Shown piece after piece: positions 25,601-32,674 of a stretch of DNA of 47,987 bases. Position numbers and translations under genes: made by a program. The stretch covers positions 1-47,987 of the forward strand of contig JBGVDD010000103.1 in NCBI GenBank assembly GCA_045119215.1, written 5' to 3'. Under the pieces are notes generated by a model. The model did not search any database and was not told the origin of the DNA. It saw nothing but the letters and a program-made list of their open reading frames with translations. The stretch is from RUG11237 sp045119215 (GTDB lineage Bacteria; Bacillota; Clostridia; Lachnospirales; Lachnospiraceae). The stretch's first letter is position 1. Each line of letters begins with the position of its first letter.

Positions 25601-27415
25601 TTACCAACACCGGTCAAGGAGGGAGAAGAATTTGTAGGATGGTATCGTTCAAAGTCCTACGATAAGAAATTCACAAACCAGGATTTTGTCACCTCAGATT
25701 TAACATTATATGCCTTGTGGAGTAACCAGGCATCTGAACTTTCTGGTACCCCGATTCCCACAGGAAGTATCACACCGGGGATTAGTGGGGGCGCAGATGT
25801 GACACCGGGAATTAATCCAAGTCAGACGCCTACACCCAACCCAACCCTGACTCAGGCAGCCAGCCTGACCCAGGCGGCAGAAGTAACCAAGGAAGCAGAA
25901 CTAACCCAGGCAGCCAGCTTAACCCAGGCAGCAACATTGACTCAGGCAGCCACCTTAACTCAAGCGGCTGAATTAACTCAGGCAGCCACCTTAACTCAGT
26001 CAGCTGAGCTTAGCATTACACCGACAGTTAGCCCCACAGCGGGGATTGTTTCACCTACAGTAACACCAGAACCCACATCCCAAGGTCAGGTGACAGGGGA
26101 ACCGACCCAGGAACCGTCGTTGAAAGTAGAGAGTATCACTGCAGAATATCTGGGAAATGATATTGTAGTAGGGAAGAAGATAGCAAAAGTAAATATATTG
26201 ACTACCGCGACCTACTCCGATGGAACTACAGGGACTATTACAAAGTTTAAATTATCCCCATCCAAAATCACAGCGGAGGGGACAAATGTCATTGTAGTAT
26301 CATACAAGGGAAAGAAAGCAACCTTGTTAATCAATGGCGTTGCGCCAACCCAGGGAACAAACAGTAATCAGGCAGCACAGACTCCGGCAGGGACAAATAA
26401 TTCCTCTGGAAACAGCGGTAAAGTAACATCAACTCCTTCCTCAAATACCAATAATAATACTACTACGGAAAAAGTATCGGGGGCAAAAAGAGAAGATTAC
26501 ACCCCGGAAGAGGTGGAGGAAGAGATTAATGATGTATTCCAGAAAGTAAAGAATGGCACCTCAGATGGAGCCAGAAAAGATTTGGCAAGAGTCTTGGAAA
26601 TGCTACATAATCTGGATAAAAAAGAATTGCCACAGTTAAATACAGAGTCCTTGCGCAGTTTAGATGAAATGGTTTCTAATCTGAGTAATGTAACAGTAAC
26701 CATTGATAATCATATTGAGAATTTCCCGATTAGGGAAAGTGATGTATGGGGATTGGCGTTGGTATTAACATCAAGAGATATCACCAGCGGTCATCCGGTA
26801 GAAGTGATTTTGAATGTATCAGATGCGTTTGTGACATCGGGAAATAAAGAATTAATCGATGAATATGCTGCCTTGCAAGATCAGACTCCATACAAATATG
26901 TAGACCTTAGAGTATTTAAGTATGTAAATACGAAAGGATCTGTCCGGGACGATGATAAGCAGACCATTTCTGAAACCCTGGTGCCAGTTCATATTTCATT
27001 GCCTATACCAAAAAAAGACCAGGGATGGCCCTATTATTGTATCATACGGGTGCATGACAAAAAGGTAGGTTCCCTGCCGGATGAAGATAATGCAGATGAA
27101 ACGGTAAGTTTCCAGAGCAAATATTTCTCTGTTTATGGTATGGCTTATGGAAATAAAAAGGTAAAGAACACAGATGAACTTAGCCAGGAAGAGGGAGATA
27201 TGATTTCGGGAGAAACGCCGGATGGAAATGCAGATGGAAATTCAGAAGATGTAAACTCAGTGAAGAAATCTTCCTCAGATTTACCTTTCATTCTGGGGGC
27301 GATTGCAGTAATTGCGTTGGCGCTTTTGATTATTACAGTAGTAATTGTAAAAGAATTGAATAAAAAGGAAGAAGAATCCGAAACGGAATTGCCACCAGTG
27401 AAGGAAGATAACTAA
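22637..27415 (+). CDS. Large cell-surface protein: transglutaminase-like, InlB-type repeats, TQAA repeat, TM anchor
   Basis: A 1592-residue exported protein. In order: signal peptide (about 1-37, ending QVQAA); a transglutaminase-like domain (about 190-290); four Listeria-Bacteroides/InlB-type beta repeats ending in Y-A-K-W or Y-A-L-W (about 442-508, 645-719, 812-880 and 962-1030), separated by Ig-like segments such as LKNLKVEYTG; a Thr/Pro linker; nine hexapeptides of type LTQAAx (1071-1124); another Ig-like segment; a Ser/Thr/Asn linker; a mixed domain (about 1285-1505); and a C-terminal membrane helix with an acidic cytoplasmic tail. There is no LPxTG motif. The transglutaminase triad is lost (Cys to Ala239, His to Lys270, Asp to Ser285). 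An adhesin or wall-spanning structural role is likely. It is a single gene with its own terminator. Confidence 0.9.
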   Translation: MMVKKKLGNRKRLAAVLLAVTTAMSTLVPVDWQVQAATKGSVVIENPINADGDLPTDGELKGEEGESVSKDASYSTISAVAAYVSKHMTSRDSSFSVCYTGSDYDTYGDRGKIKSDLLKKVFEIDTASTSDGDYLKQIYKTIDVDYVVNPTNKYTKFTFDIEYWESADETDYIDDSLNSIIGDLNLPEGASDYDKIRAVHDWVCGNVKKGSSVISEVDNSTTIATVSPYTAFKYGQSSAAGYAGLVYKILYKMGIPAAILQGAEAGSNTKVWNLVQLDGLWYHMSVYDDDKDSKNDGLDSATYDYTYFLLGTDNQRKKLPVGTDYSGYTAYYNTSEKDYLADNDEIYTEDGKKSLYGITAQFVGQEQEIGSFISKGQILVYAYYSKADYDNKENSSSVRVFDINPIRVQNQGDNPITVTYMGKTCKINIVGSNTPATDGKLKIDFISNGGSGVDSITDISKNQTISLTTIRPEKEGYQFAGWYLDSTLQTKSPTKFTITQSITLYAKWEKICVSAIKAEYTGGVLTVNKVYESNGEGGFILGADGKPSVLQWEASINPSDLSVKAYHSDGTEGEITDYNIRLKEGKNDFECFCENGKLVFNKTNNTFPANGAPIVMEVEKDGKTDTFEVYLNEYWGENTNVDSGMAKIEVYEDISEDGVAGAPYVIEVPKYCRFSQAEIEEPSRATETFSGWYLDTEYSKKVTEYTRVTEDMKIYAKWVKKTLKNLKVEYTGTDLPIWSNIDLDKVLVKAFYDDYSVKTILDSYEISSTLVETEGSNVFTVKYQETNPYDEEEVITFTRTFTVEGYVPEGETFRVSFDSMGGTWVDSISGVSKGETIALPPNPTKAGYTFGGWYRDSSCRVPFTEKSKVTKDITLYAKWEEFKLIPYSMQAQYIGGALQVGDMIPMNSIRVIATYNDNVARLVTEFTYTPETILAEGANVITVSYEDLNASVVIETGKPGKRYTITFDSCGGKPVEDITDISWGDTVVLPTPVKEGEEFVGWYRSKSYDKKFTNQDFVTSDLTLYALWSNQASELSGTPIPTGSITPGISGGADVTPGINPSQTPTPNPTLTQAASLTQAAEVTKEAELTQAASLTQAATLTQAATLTQAAELTQAATLTQSAELSITPTVSPTAGIVSPTVTPEPTSQGQVTGEPTQEPSLKVESITAEYLGNDIVVGKKIAKVNILTTATYSDGTTGTITKFKLSPSKITAEGTNVIVVSYKGKKATLLINGVAPTQGTNSNQAAQTPAGTNNSSGNSGKVTSTPSSNTNNNTTTEKVSGAKREDYTPEEVEEEINDVFQKVKNGTSDGARKDLARVLEMLHNLDKKELPQLNTESLRSLDEMVSNLSNVTVTIDNHIENFPIRESDVWGLALVLTSRDITSGHPVEVILNVSDAFVTSGNKELIDEYAALQDQTPYKYVDLRVFKYVNTKGSVRDDDKQTISETLVPVHISLPIPKKDQGWPYYCIIRVHDKKVGSLPDEDNADETVSFQSKYFSVYGMAYGNKKVKNTDELSQEEGDMISGETPDGNADGNSEDVNSVKKSSSDLPFILGAIAVIALALLIITVVIVKELNKKEEESETELPPVKEDN
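25847..26008 (+). repeat. In-frame 18-bp repeat coding for LTQAAx hexapeptides
   Basis: Nine tandem 18-bp units code for variants of Leu-Thr-Gln-Ala-Ala-(Ser/Glu/Thr). Third-base variation shows the array is old, although some neighbouring units remain nearly identical. It forms a spacer in the surface protein between InlB-type and Ig-like domains, and copy number could vary between strains. Confidence 0.9.
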
Positions 27416-27445
27416 AGGAAAAAATAGAATAAATTATTCGAATAA

Positions 27446-27474
27446 GAAAAACCCGCCGTCTGGCGGGTTTTTTA
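27446..27474. terminator. Bidirectional terminator
   Basis: ACCCGCC and GGCGGGT form a GC-rich stem flanked by A5 and T6. It stops both the surface protein gene and the convergent chemoreceptor gene. Confidence 0.93.
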
Positions 27475-27478
27475 AAGC

Positions 27479-29143
27479 TTATAAGTTGAAAAATGCAACA
27501 GATTCTGAAAGATCGTTTGTGATTACCTTGGTATCCATGGATTGATTGTAGATACATTCTATATTTGCTTTTAGTTCCTCCATGGAAGCATTGGTTTCCT
27601 CACAGCTTGCAGCATTTTCTTCTGAAATTGCTGACAAGGTATTGATTTCATCTAATACAATGTCTTTTTGATGATTTAAGTTGTCTGTTTTGTTTGTAAT
27701 AGTAGAAATAGCATTTGCAACAATTCCAATTTTTTGGTTTACTATGTCAAAACTATCATTTACCTGACTTAATACATTACCTTCATTGTCTACTGCATTT
27801 TTTATATCGTTTGCCAAAGAAACGTTATTTTCTGAAATACTGATAATATCGTGTATGATATTTTGTATTTCCTGTGCAGATGCATCTGATTGGTTTGCCA
27901 GAGACTGTATGCTGGAAGCAACTACTGCAAATCCGGCACCGGCTTCTCCGGCACGGGCAGCTTCAATGGAAGCATTCAACGCCAGTAAATTTGTTTCGCT
28001 GGCAATATTTGCAATGACTTCCGCAGCGGTACGAATTCTTTCTGCAGAAATATTTGCTTCACTGATACCAGAAACAACATCCTGGGATACTCGGATAGTG
28101 TTAGCGTTTGCATCTAGTAGCTGTGCTAACTGTTGTTTTGCATCATCACTGACTTTTCGGACTTCTGTGGCATTATCGTTAGCATTGATAGAGAGGGAAG
28201 TAATTTCCGTAATCTCTTTTCCTATGTTTTCCACAGAGGTCGTGCTATTTTGTACAGACTCAGCCATAGTAATGGTACCTTTTGTCAGTTCATCAACGGA
28301 AGTAGCAATGCCATCAGCAGCATTATTACAAGTGGTGATACTTTCCGCCGTGTTATTGGTATTTTGGTTAATGACAGAGGTATTTTGATTTACTTTGGTG
28401 ATGCTGGTATGTAAATTATCCCTTAGCGTCTGGGCAGCACGAATCAATTGATGAAACTCTTCTATGCCGCTATGGGCCTCGATATTAATATTTAGATTAC
28501 CATTAGAAAGTTCTGCTGTTTTTGCAGAGACTTCTTTTATCGCCTTCTTCTGTTTTACAGAAATTATCATTATCATAATGGCAAAGGCTATAATCAGTAC
28601 TATGGTAATAATGACCATACTAAGTATAGCGGAGATAATCTGTTTATTTACAACAGAAACCGGTGTTCCGGCAAATGCCATACCAATTACAGTTCCATCA
28701 TCCCCTATCATTGGGGTATAATACACATAGAATGGTGTGCCCCCAATAATTACATTTTTGGCATGGTAATCGTTACCTGCCATGACTTGTTTTGTCACCT
28801 TAGGATCTGCTGTGGTTCCCTCCATACGCTCACCGGTTTTGGCATCTTTCACCGAAGAAATGAAGCGGGTATCTCCCATAAATAGTGTCATTTCAACATT
28901 TTGGTGTTCCAGGCTATCCACGTAATCATGTTCGTAGGTAGGGGTTCCGTTGTTCCTTACATCCCAAAGATAGTACCAATCCAGTCCTTCGGCAGCTACC
29001 TCTAATCGTTGGTAAGTGCCTTCTTCTAAGCTTCTTCCGATTTGAATTACGGATAGAATACAAAGGAAAATGGCAGTTACCATTAATGGAAACAGCCCCA
29101 CTATAACCAACATGGAACTAAATGTTAATTTTTTCTTGTGCAT
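27479..29143 (-). CDS. Methyl-accepting chemotaxis protein with a single Cache-type sensor
   Basis: This 554-residue chemoreceptor has transmembrane helix 1 (about 7-32), an outside sensor of about 135 residues that looks like a single Cache domain (YYTPMIGDDGTVIGMAFAG near its end), helix 2 (about 170-196), a HAMP segment and a long signalling coiled coil. The hairpin tip, where CheA and CheW bind, includes LLALNASIEAARAGEAGAGFAVVA. It implies a chemotaxis system elsewhere in the genome. GAGGAG precedes the ATG at 29143. A GTG at 29152 overlaps that site and is rejected as a start. The gene is monocistronic, with a TGT-TATAAT promoter element upstream; I saw no SigD consensus. Confidence 0.95.
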   Translation of the reverse strand: MHKKKLTFSSMLVIVGLFPLMVTAIFLCILSVIQIGRSLEEGTYQRLEVAAEGLDWYYLWDVRNNGTPTYEHDYVDSLEHQNVEMTLFMGDTRFISSVKDAKTGERMEGTTADPKVTKQVMAGNDYHAKNVIIGGTPFYVYYTPMIGDDGTVIGMAFAGTPVSVVNKQIISAILSMVIITIVLIIAFAIMIMIISVKQKKAIKEVSAKTAELSNGNLNINIEAHSGIEEFHQLIRAAQTLRDNLHTSITKVNQNTSVINQNTNNTAESITTCNNAADGIATSVDELTKGTITMAESVQNSTTSVENIGKEITEITSLSINANDNATEVRKVSDDAKQQLAQLLDANANTIRVSQDVVSGISEANISAERIRTAAEVIANIASETNLLALNASIEAARAGEAGAGFAVVASSIQSLANQSDASAQEIQNIIHDIISISENNVSLANDIKNAVDNEGNVLSQVNDSFDIVNQKIGIVANAISTITNKTDNLNHQKDIVLDEINTLSAISEENAASCEETNASMEELKANIECIYNQSMDTKVITNDLSESVAFFNL

Positions 29144-29182
29144 AAAAATCACTCCTCATCTTTTATAATAGTCGGTAAACGT

Positions 29183-29188
29183 ATTATA
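29183..29188 (-). promoter_or_regulatory. Extended -10 promoter of the chemoreceptor gene
   Basis: Minus strand TGT-TATAAT, with the start expected about 30 bases before the ATG. A clear -35 box is not visible. Confidence 0.55.
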
Positions 29189-29280
29189 ACATATTTTGTT
29201 TGTGTTTTATATACAAGGATGTATCAAAAAAACTGGGAATAATTTGTAGAAAATCACAATAAATATTGAAAAGGTGACAA

Positions 29281-29313
29281 AAAATAGAACTAAGAAAATT
29301 AGTTCTATTTTTT
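29281..29313. terminator. Terminator overlapping the end of the 80-residue gene
   Basis: AAAATAGAACTAA and TTAGTTCTATTTT form a long AT-rich stem with T-runs on both strands. The stop codon of the minus-strand gene (29305-29307) lies inside the stem. Confidence 0.8.
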
Positions 29314-29547
29314 GTCTGATTTTTCTTTGATATTAGTTTTAATTTCATGATTATGATTTGCCAGTAACCGATAAATCATTATCATGGCATATAATACAAC
29401 CGGTACAGTAATGGTCAAATAAATAGATACCTTTAACAAGGTGAAACTGTAGTCACTACCTATGCATGCAAACACAATGGTTGAGAGATAGAGTCCAGCC
29501 AGAAGAATGATGCCAAGCAATGCAAAAAATTTTTTAAATTTTTTCAT
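29305..29547 (-). CDS. Small two-helix membrane protein
   Basis: This 80-residue protein has a basic N-terminus (MKKFKKFF), two transmembrane helices (about 8-28 and 39-63) and a polar, Lys-rich tail (NHNHEIKTNIKEKSDKK). AGGAGG lies eight bases before the ATG. Function is unknown; it resembles small conserved membrane proteins of Lachnospiraceae (from memory). The stop codon is buried in the terminator stem. It lies 89 bp after, and on the same strand as, the TIGR04086-like gene and may be transcribed with it. Confidence 0.75.
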   Translation of the reverse strand: MKKFKKFFALLGIILLAGLYLSTIVFACIGSDYSFTLLKVSIYLTITVPVVLYAMIMIYRLLANHNHEIKTNIKEKSDKK

Positions 29548-29636
29548 AAGTACCTCCTTTGTTCTTTAAAGTTTATCATAGCTATGAAATTATGTAAACC
29601 CAGGTATTTGTATTCGGTATCATTTTAGGTAATGGA

Positions 29637-30005
29637 TTAGCGCTTTTTTGGAGAAAGCATTCCACCTAACATGCCGCTTAGTCCGCACATTAATAATACG
29701 GAGATAAAATGAGTGGCATCATTGACAAAGGTTTTATTTACACCAAAAGATACAAATGCCAGTAGCAGAAAATATAAAATACCTAATAAAAAACCCCAGA
29801 AAAATTTTCGATAGGAAAATAATTTTCCAGCGAGAAAGCCACCGATTACCAGGCTGATTACATAGACACAGGTGATTCCAATTCCTACAAATGATTCGGA
29901 TAAATCAAATTTTAACAAAAGAAAGGAAAGCACTAACAGCAAGATTGACGTAAGAATACAAGAGAGTAACATACATTTTAGCATATTTTGAAAAAGTGTC
30001 TTCAT
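29637..30005 (-). CDS. TIGR04086-like membrane protein
   Basis: A 122-residue polytopic protein with four predicted transmembrane helices (about 9-31, 38-60, 67-88 and 97-116) and the small-residue-rich segment GGFLAGKLFSYRKFFWGFLLG in the middle, which is typical of the Clostridia family TIGR04086 (assigned from memory). Function is unknown. AAGGAGG precedes the ATG. The divergent CorC-type gene has its own promoter at 30110. Confidence 0.8.
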   Translation of the reverse strand: MKTLFQNMLKCMLLSCILTSILLLVLSFLLLKFDLSESFVGIGITCVYVISLVIGGFLAGKLFSYRKFFWGFLLGILYFLLLAFVSFGVNKTFVNDATHFISVLLMCGLSGMLGGMLSPKKR

Positions 30006-30109
30006 AGAACGAACCTCCTTTAAGTTATGATTTATATATTTTTCGACTTATTTTATTATATTAAAATATGAAAGAAAATATTCATTATAAAGCAAGGGGA
30101 TGGCATCTC

Positions 30110-30138
30110 TTGACAAATGTAGCGAAAAAAGGTAACAT
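30110..30138 (+). promoter_or_regulatory. Promoter of the CNNM/CorC-type gene
   Basis: TTGACA (30110-30115), a 17-base spacer and TAACAT (30133-30138). Confidence 0.75.
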
Positions 30139-30192
30139 CGTAGTTATCCTACCGGGATGTATGATTGTTATGAGTTAAAGGAGAGAGAAAGT

Positions 30193-31491
30193 TTGGAGCC
30201 CAGTGATGTGATACAACTATTGATTTTGGTGATACTGTTGGTTTTGTCAGCTTTTTTTTCATCGGCGGAAACAGCATTGACAACTGTAAACAGGATACGA
30301 TTGCTTACTCTTGCAGAGGAAGGAAATAAAAAAGCAGCTACAGTGTTGAAAATTGTAGATGATTCAGGAAAGATGCTCAGCGCAATTTTAATCGGAAATA
30401 ATATAGTAAATATTTTGGCATCGTCTATGGCAACGGTAGTGGCCACCAAGGCTTTTGGAAGTAGCGGAGTGGGGATTGCCACAGGTATTCTTACTTTATT
30501 AGTGTTGGTTTTTGGTGAGATTACACCCAAGACTTTGGCTACCATATATTCGGAGAAGATAGCTTTGGCATATGCTACCCCAATCTATGTTATTATGTGG
30601 GTGCTGACACCGGTGATTTTTTTAGTAAACCGGTTGGCATTGGGAGTGCTTCGCTTGTTGAGGGTAGATCCCAATGCAAAGAACGATACCATGACAGAAA
30701 ATGAACTAAGAACTATTGTGGATGTAAGTCATGAAGATGGTGTTATTGAAAGCGAAGAACGCCAGATGATATATAATGTAGTGGATTTTGGAGATTCTCT
30801 GGCAAAGGATATCATGATTCCAAGAGTGGATATGACTTTGGCTCATATAGATGCTACCAAGGAAGAACTGATTCAGATTTTTAAGGAAGAAAAATTCACC
30901 AGGTTTCCAGTGTATGGTGAGAATACGGATGATATTGTTGGTATATTAAATATGAAGGATTTGCTTTTGTATGACAATACCATGGAGTTTCATATCAAGG
31001 ATATTATGAGGGAAGCATTCTTTACCTACGAGTATAAAAAAACCTCAGAATTAATGATTGAGATGCGTCGGGATGCTATTAATATGGCAATTGTATTAGA
31101 TGAATACGGGGCCACCGCAGGGCTCATTACCTTGGAGGATTTGCTGGAGGAAATTGTAGGAGAAATCAGGGATGAGTATGATGAGGATGAAGAAAATCTG
31201 ATTCAGAAATTGTCTGAATATCAATATAGGATTGAGGCATCTATGAAGTTAGATGATGTGAATGATGCGTTGGGGTTAACCCTGGCTTCAGATGATTATG
31301 ATTCTCTTGGAGGTTTGGTGATTGAATTATTAGATCGTCTTCCAGAAGAGGGAGAGCAGGTAGCCACCAGTGATGGAATTACTCTTTTGGTGGAAAAGGT
31401 GGATAAAAACAGAATAGACTCTATCATTATGACCATACCTGCGGATTTAGGGAAAGATGAAAATGGGCAGCAGAGAGAAAATCAAGAGTAA
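30193..31491 (+). CDS. CNNM/CorC (hemolysin C-like) divalent-cation transporter
   Basis: A protein of about 432 residues with an N-terminal DUF21/CNNM membrane domain (about 1-180; three or more helices, with the FFSSAETALTTVNRIRL motif), two CBS domains (about 195-320) and a C-terminal CorC_HlyC domain (about 335-420). These proteins handle Mg2+ or Co2+; the hemolysin name is historical. The start is uncertain. TTG 30193 has AAAGGAG (30177-30183) nine bases upstream. ATG 30157 lacks a site and lies only about 12 bases past the predicted transcription start. It ends at a bidirectional terminator shared with the convergent amidase gene. Confidence 0.92.
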   Translation: MEPSDVIQLLILVILLVLSAFFSSAETALTTVNRIRLLTLAEEGNKKAATVLKIVDDSGKMLSAILIGNNIVNILASSMATVVATKAFGSSGVGIATGILTLLVLVFGEITPKTLATIYSEKIALAYATPIYVIMWVLTPVIFLVNRLALGVLRLLRVDPNAKNDTMTENELRTIVDVSHEDGVIESEERQMIYNVVDFGDSLAKDIMIPRVDMTLAHIDATKEELIQIFKEEKFTRFPVYGENTDDIVGILNMKDLLLYDNTMEFHIKDIMREAFFTYEYKKTSELMIEMRRDAINMAIVLDEYGATAGLITLEDLLEEIVGEIRDEYDEDEENLIQKLSEYQYRIEASMKLDDVNDALGLTLASDDYDSLGGLVIELLDRLPEEGEQVATSDGITLLVEKVDKNRIDSIIMTIPADLGKDENGQQRENQE

Positions 31492-31494
31492 AAC

Positions 31495-31524
31495 AAAAGG
31501 TGTTTCTTTAAGGAAACACCTTTT
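31495..31524. terminator. Bidirectional terminator
   Basis: A 12-bp stem, AAAAGGTGTTTC with GAAACACCTTTT, between the convergent CorC-type and amidase genes. Confidence 0.9.
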
Positions 31525-31533
31525 GCTATTAGA

Positions 31534-32301
31534 CTAGGTGGTGATATAGGTGCTGTATCCTGCCTGCCTTAGATTCTGTTCCATTCTCACAGCATCGTTA
31601 AGATCCCGGTATGCACCAACCTGGACAAAATTGTATCCGTTTTTTCGGTAGATAAATGCAGGATAACCCTTGATGATGAGTTCCCTCCATAAGTCATAAG
31701 CATAGGCTTCGTTGCGAAATACCCCTACATTTACCCGGTATAACACAGGTTTTGGGGAATTTATGGTAGCCGAAGTCATAGGATTTGACTGGATGATGGC
31801 ATTAGCAATGGCCTGGGCTATCTCATTAAAATTTTCATCAAAGATCTTGTTATCCTTGTCATTATCTATAAATCCTACCTCTGCTAATAAGGAAGGGATT
31901 TTTATTTTGTTTAATACTACAAGGTCAGGTCGTGGAATCACACCTAGATTTTCAAATCCCACAGTTTCCAAATTCTGATTGATGGCATCTGCTAAAGCCA
32001 TCATATCGGAGGTTTCATCGAATACTAGTGTTTCTACGCCGGAGCCTGTACCCGGATCGTCTGCTGCATTCCTGTGAATGGATAAAAAAAAGTCTGCGTC
32101 TGAGGCATTGGCGATATCGGCCTTCTCGTAGGGAGATTGATAGATATCCTGGGTTCTGGTGTACTCTACAGGAATTCCGGCCTGTTCTAACAGCTTCCCT
32201 ACCGCCAAGGTAAGGGCCAGGTTGTCATCCTTTTCCTTGCGGTTTTTGTTGGTGGCACCAAAATCAAAGCCCCCATGTCCTGCATCTAGAATTACTTTCA
32301 T
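31534..32301 (-). CDS. N-acetylmuramoyl-L-alanine amidase (Amidase_3) with SPOR domain, CwlC-like
   Basis: A 255-residue cell-wall hydrolase. The Amidase_3 domain (about 1-170) has its zinc and catalytic residues: His in LDAGHGG, Glu in RKEKDDNLAL, His in LSIHRNA and Glu in LLAEVGFIDN. A SPOR-type domain (about 185-253, YRVNVGVFRNEAYAYDL and NFVQVGAYRD) should bind denuded glycan strands. There is no signal peptide. The length, domain order and missing signal match Bacillus CwlC, a mother-cell lytic enzyme. A SigK-like promoter lies just upstream. I infer a role in mother-cell lysis at the end of sporulation. Confidence 0.93.
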   Translation of the reverse strand: MKVILDAGHGGFDFGATNKNRKEKDDNLALTLAVGKLLEQAGIPVEYTRTQDIYQSPYEKADIANASDADFFLSIHRNAADDPGTGSGVETLVFDETSDMMALADAINQNLETVGFENLGVIPRPDLVVLNKIKIPSLLAEVGFIDNDKDNKIFDENFNEIAQAIANAIIQSNPMTSATINSPKPVLYRVNVGVFRNEAYAYDLWRELIIKGYPAFIYRKNGYNFVQVGAYRDLNDAVRMEQNLRQAGYSTYITT

Positions 32302-32325
32302 AAGACACCTAATAATATTTTTCTA

Positions 32326-32352
32326 TATTTTATGCAAAATTTCTTGATTTGT
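32326..32352 (-). promoter_or_regulatory. SigK-like promoter of the cwlC-like gene
   Basis: On the minus strand: AC (32352-32351), 16 bases, then CATAAAATA (32334-32326). This matches the SigK pattern AC-N16/17-CATANNNTA fully and lies 25 bp before the start codon. The DNA is AT-rich, so chance is possible. Confidence 0.5.
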
Positions 32353-32375
32353 TATATAAAATTTATGATAAAAAT

Positions 32376-32404
32376 TTGACGAATCTTTTTTGTTATGATA
32401 TACT
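32376..32404 (+). promoter_or_regulatory. Promoter of the SCIFF operon
   Basis: TTGACG (32376-32381), a 17-base spacer and TGA-TATACT (-10 at 32399-32404, extended form). A strong promoter with a leader of about 33 bases. Confidence 0.8.
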
Positions 32405-32443
32405 TCTATAAATAATGTAACTAATCAGAAGGAGGAAACATAT

Positions 32444-32587
32444 ATGAAACATATTAAGACTTTAACAACACGTAACTTAAAAGAATCTATGAAAAAAGGT
32501 GGATGTGGAGAATGCCAGACATCTTGCCAGTCAGCATGTAAGACATCTTGTACTGTAGGAAATCAGAGTTGTGAGAACAACAAGTAA
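32444..32587 (+). CDS. scfA: SCIFF peptide (six-Cys ranthipeptide precursor)
   Basis: A 47-residue peptide starting MKHIKTLTTRNLKESMKKGG, then six Cys at 21, 24, 28, 32, 36 and 43 separated by Thr, Ser, Gln and Ala. This is the six-cysteines-in-forty-five pattern found in nearly all Clostridia. The maturase next door links Cys sulfurs to side-chain carbons of neighbouring residues, making thioether rings; export and a role in signalling have been proposed for the family. GGAGG lies 8-9 bases before the ATG. A hairpin (32617-32640) between it and the maturase gene may raise the peptide-to-enzyme ratio. Confidence 0.96.
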   Translation: MKHIKTLTTRNLKESMKKGGCGECQTSCQSACKTSCTVGNQSCENNK

Positions 32588-32616
32588 TTAAAAGCAGTTT
32601 TGTTTTTTTGTGGAAT

Positions 32617-32640
32617 AAGCAGCGGCTTAGGTCGCTGCTT
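32617..32640 (+). terminator. Hairpin between scfA and scfB, probable partial terminator
   Basis: AAGCAGCG (32617-32624) pairs perfectly with CGCTGCTT (32633-32640) around an eight-base loop and is followed only by CTTT. A weak terminator here would let more transcript cover scfA than the enzyme gene. Confidence 0.65.
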
Positions 32641-32674
32641 CTTTGTGCGGTAAGCAACTGAAAGGAGAATTTGA

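Noticed and set aside
25847..26008. CRISPR array
   Set aside because: The repeats are 18 bp, directly tandem without spacers, in frame and coding for LTQAAx hexapeptides.
27786..28388. A 200-residue open frame on the plus strand opposite the chemoreceptor
   Set aside because: The minus strand encodes the conserved MCP signalling hairpin here; the plus-strand frame has no ribosome binding site or known motif.
29143..29200. SigD (flagellar) promoter before the chemoreceptor
   Set aside because: ACCGACTA weakly resembles the -10 box, but no TAAA lies at the right distance; an extended -10 for the main sigma factor fits better.
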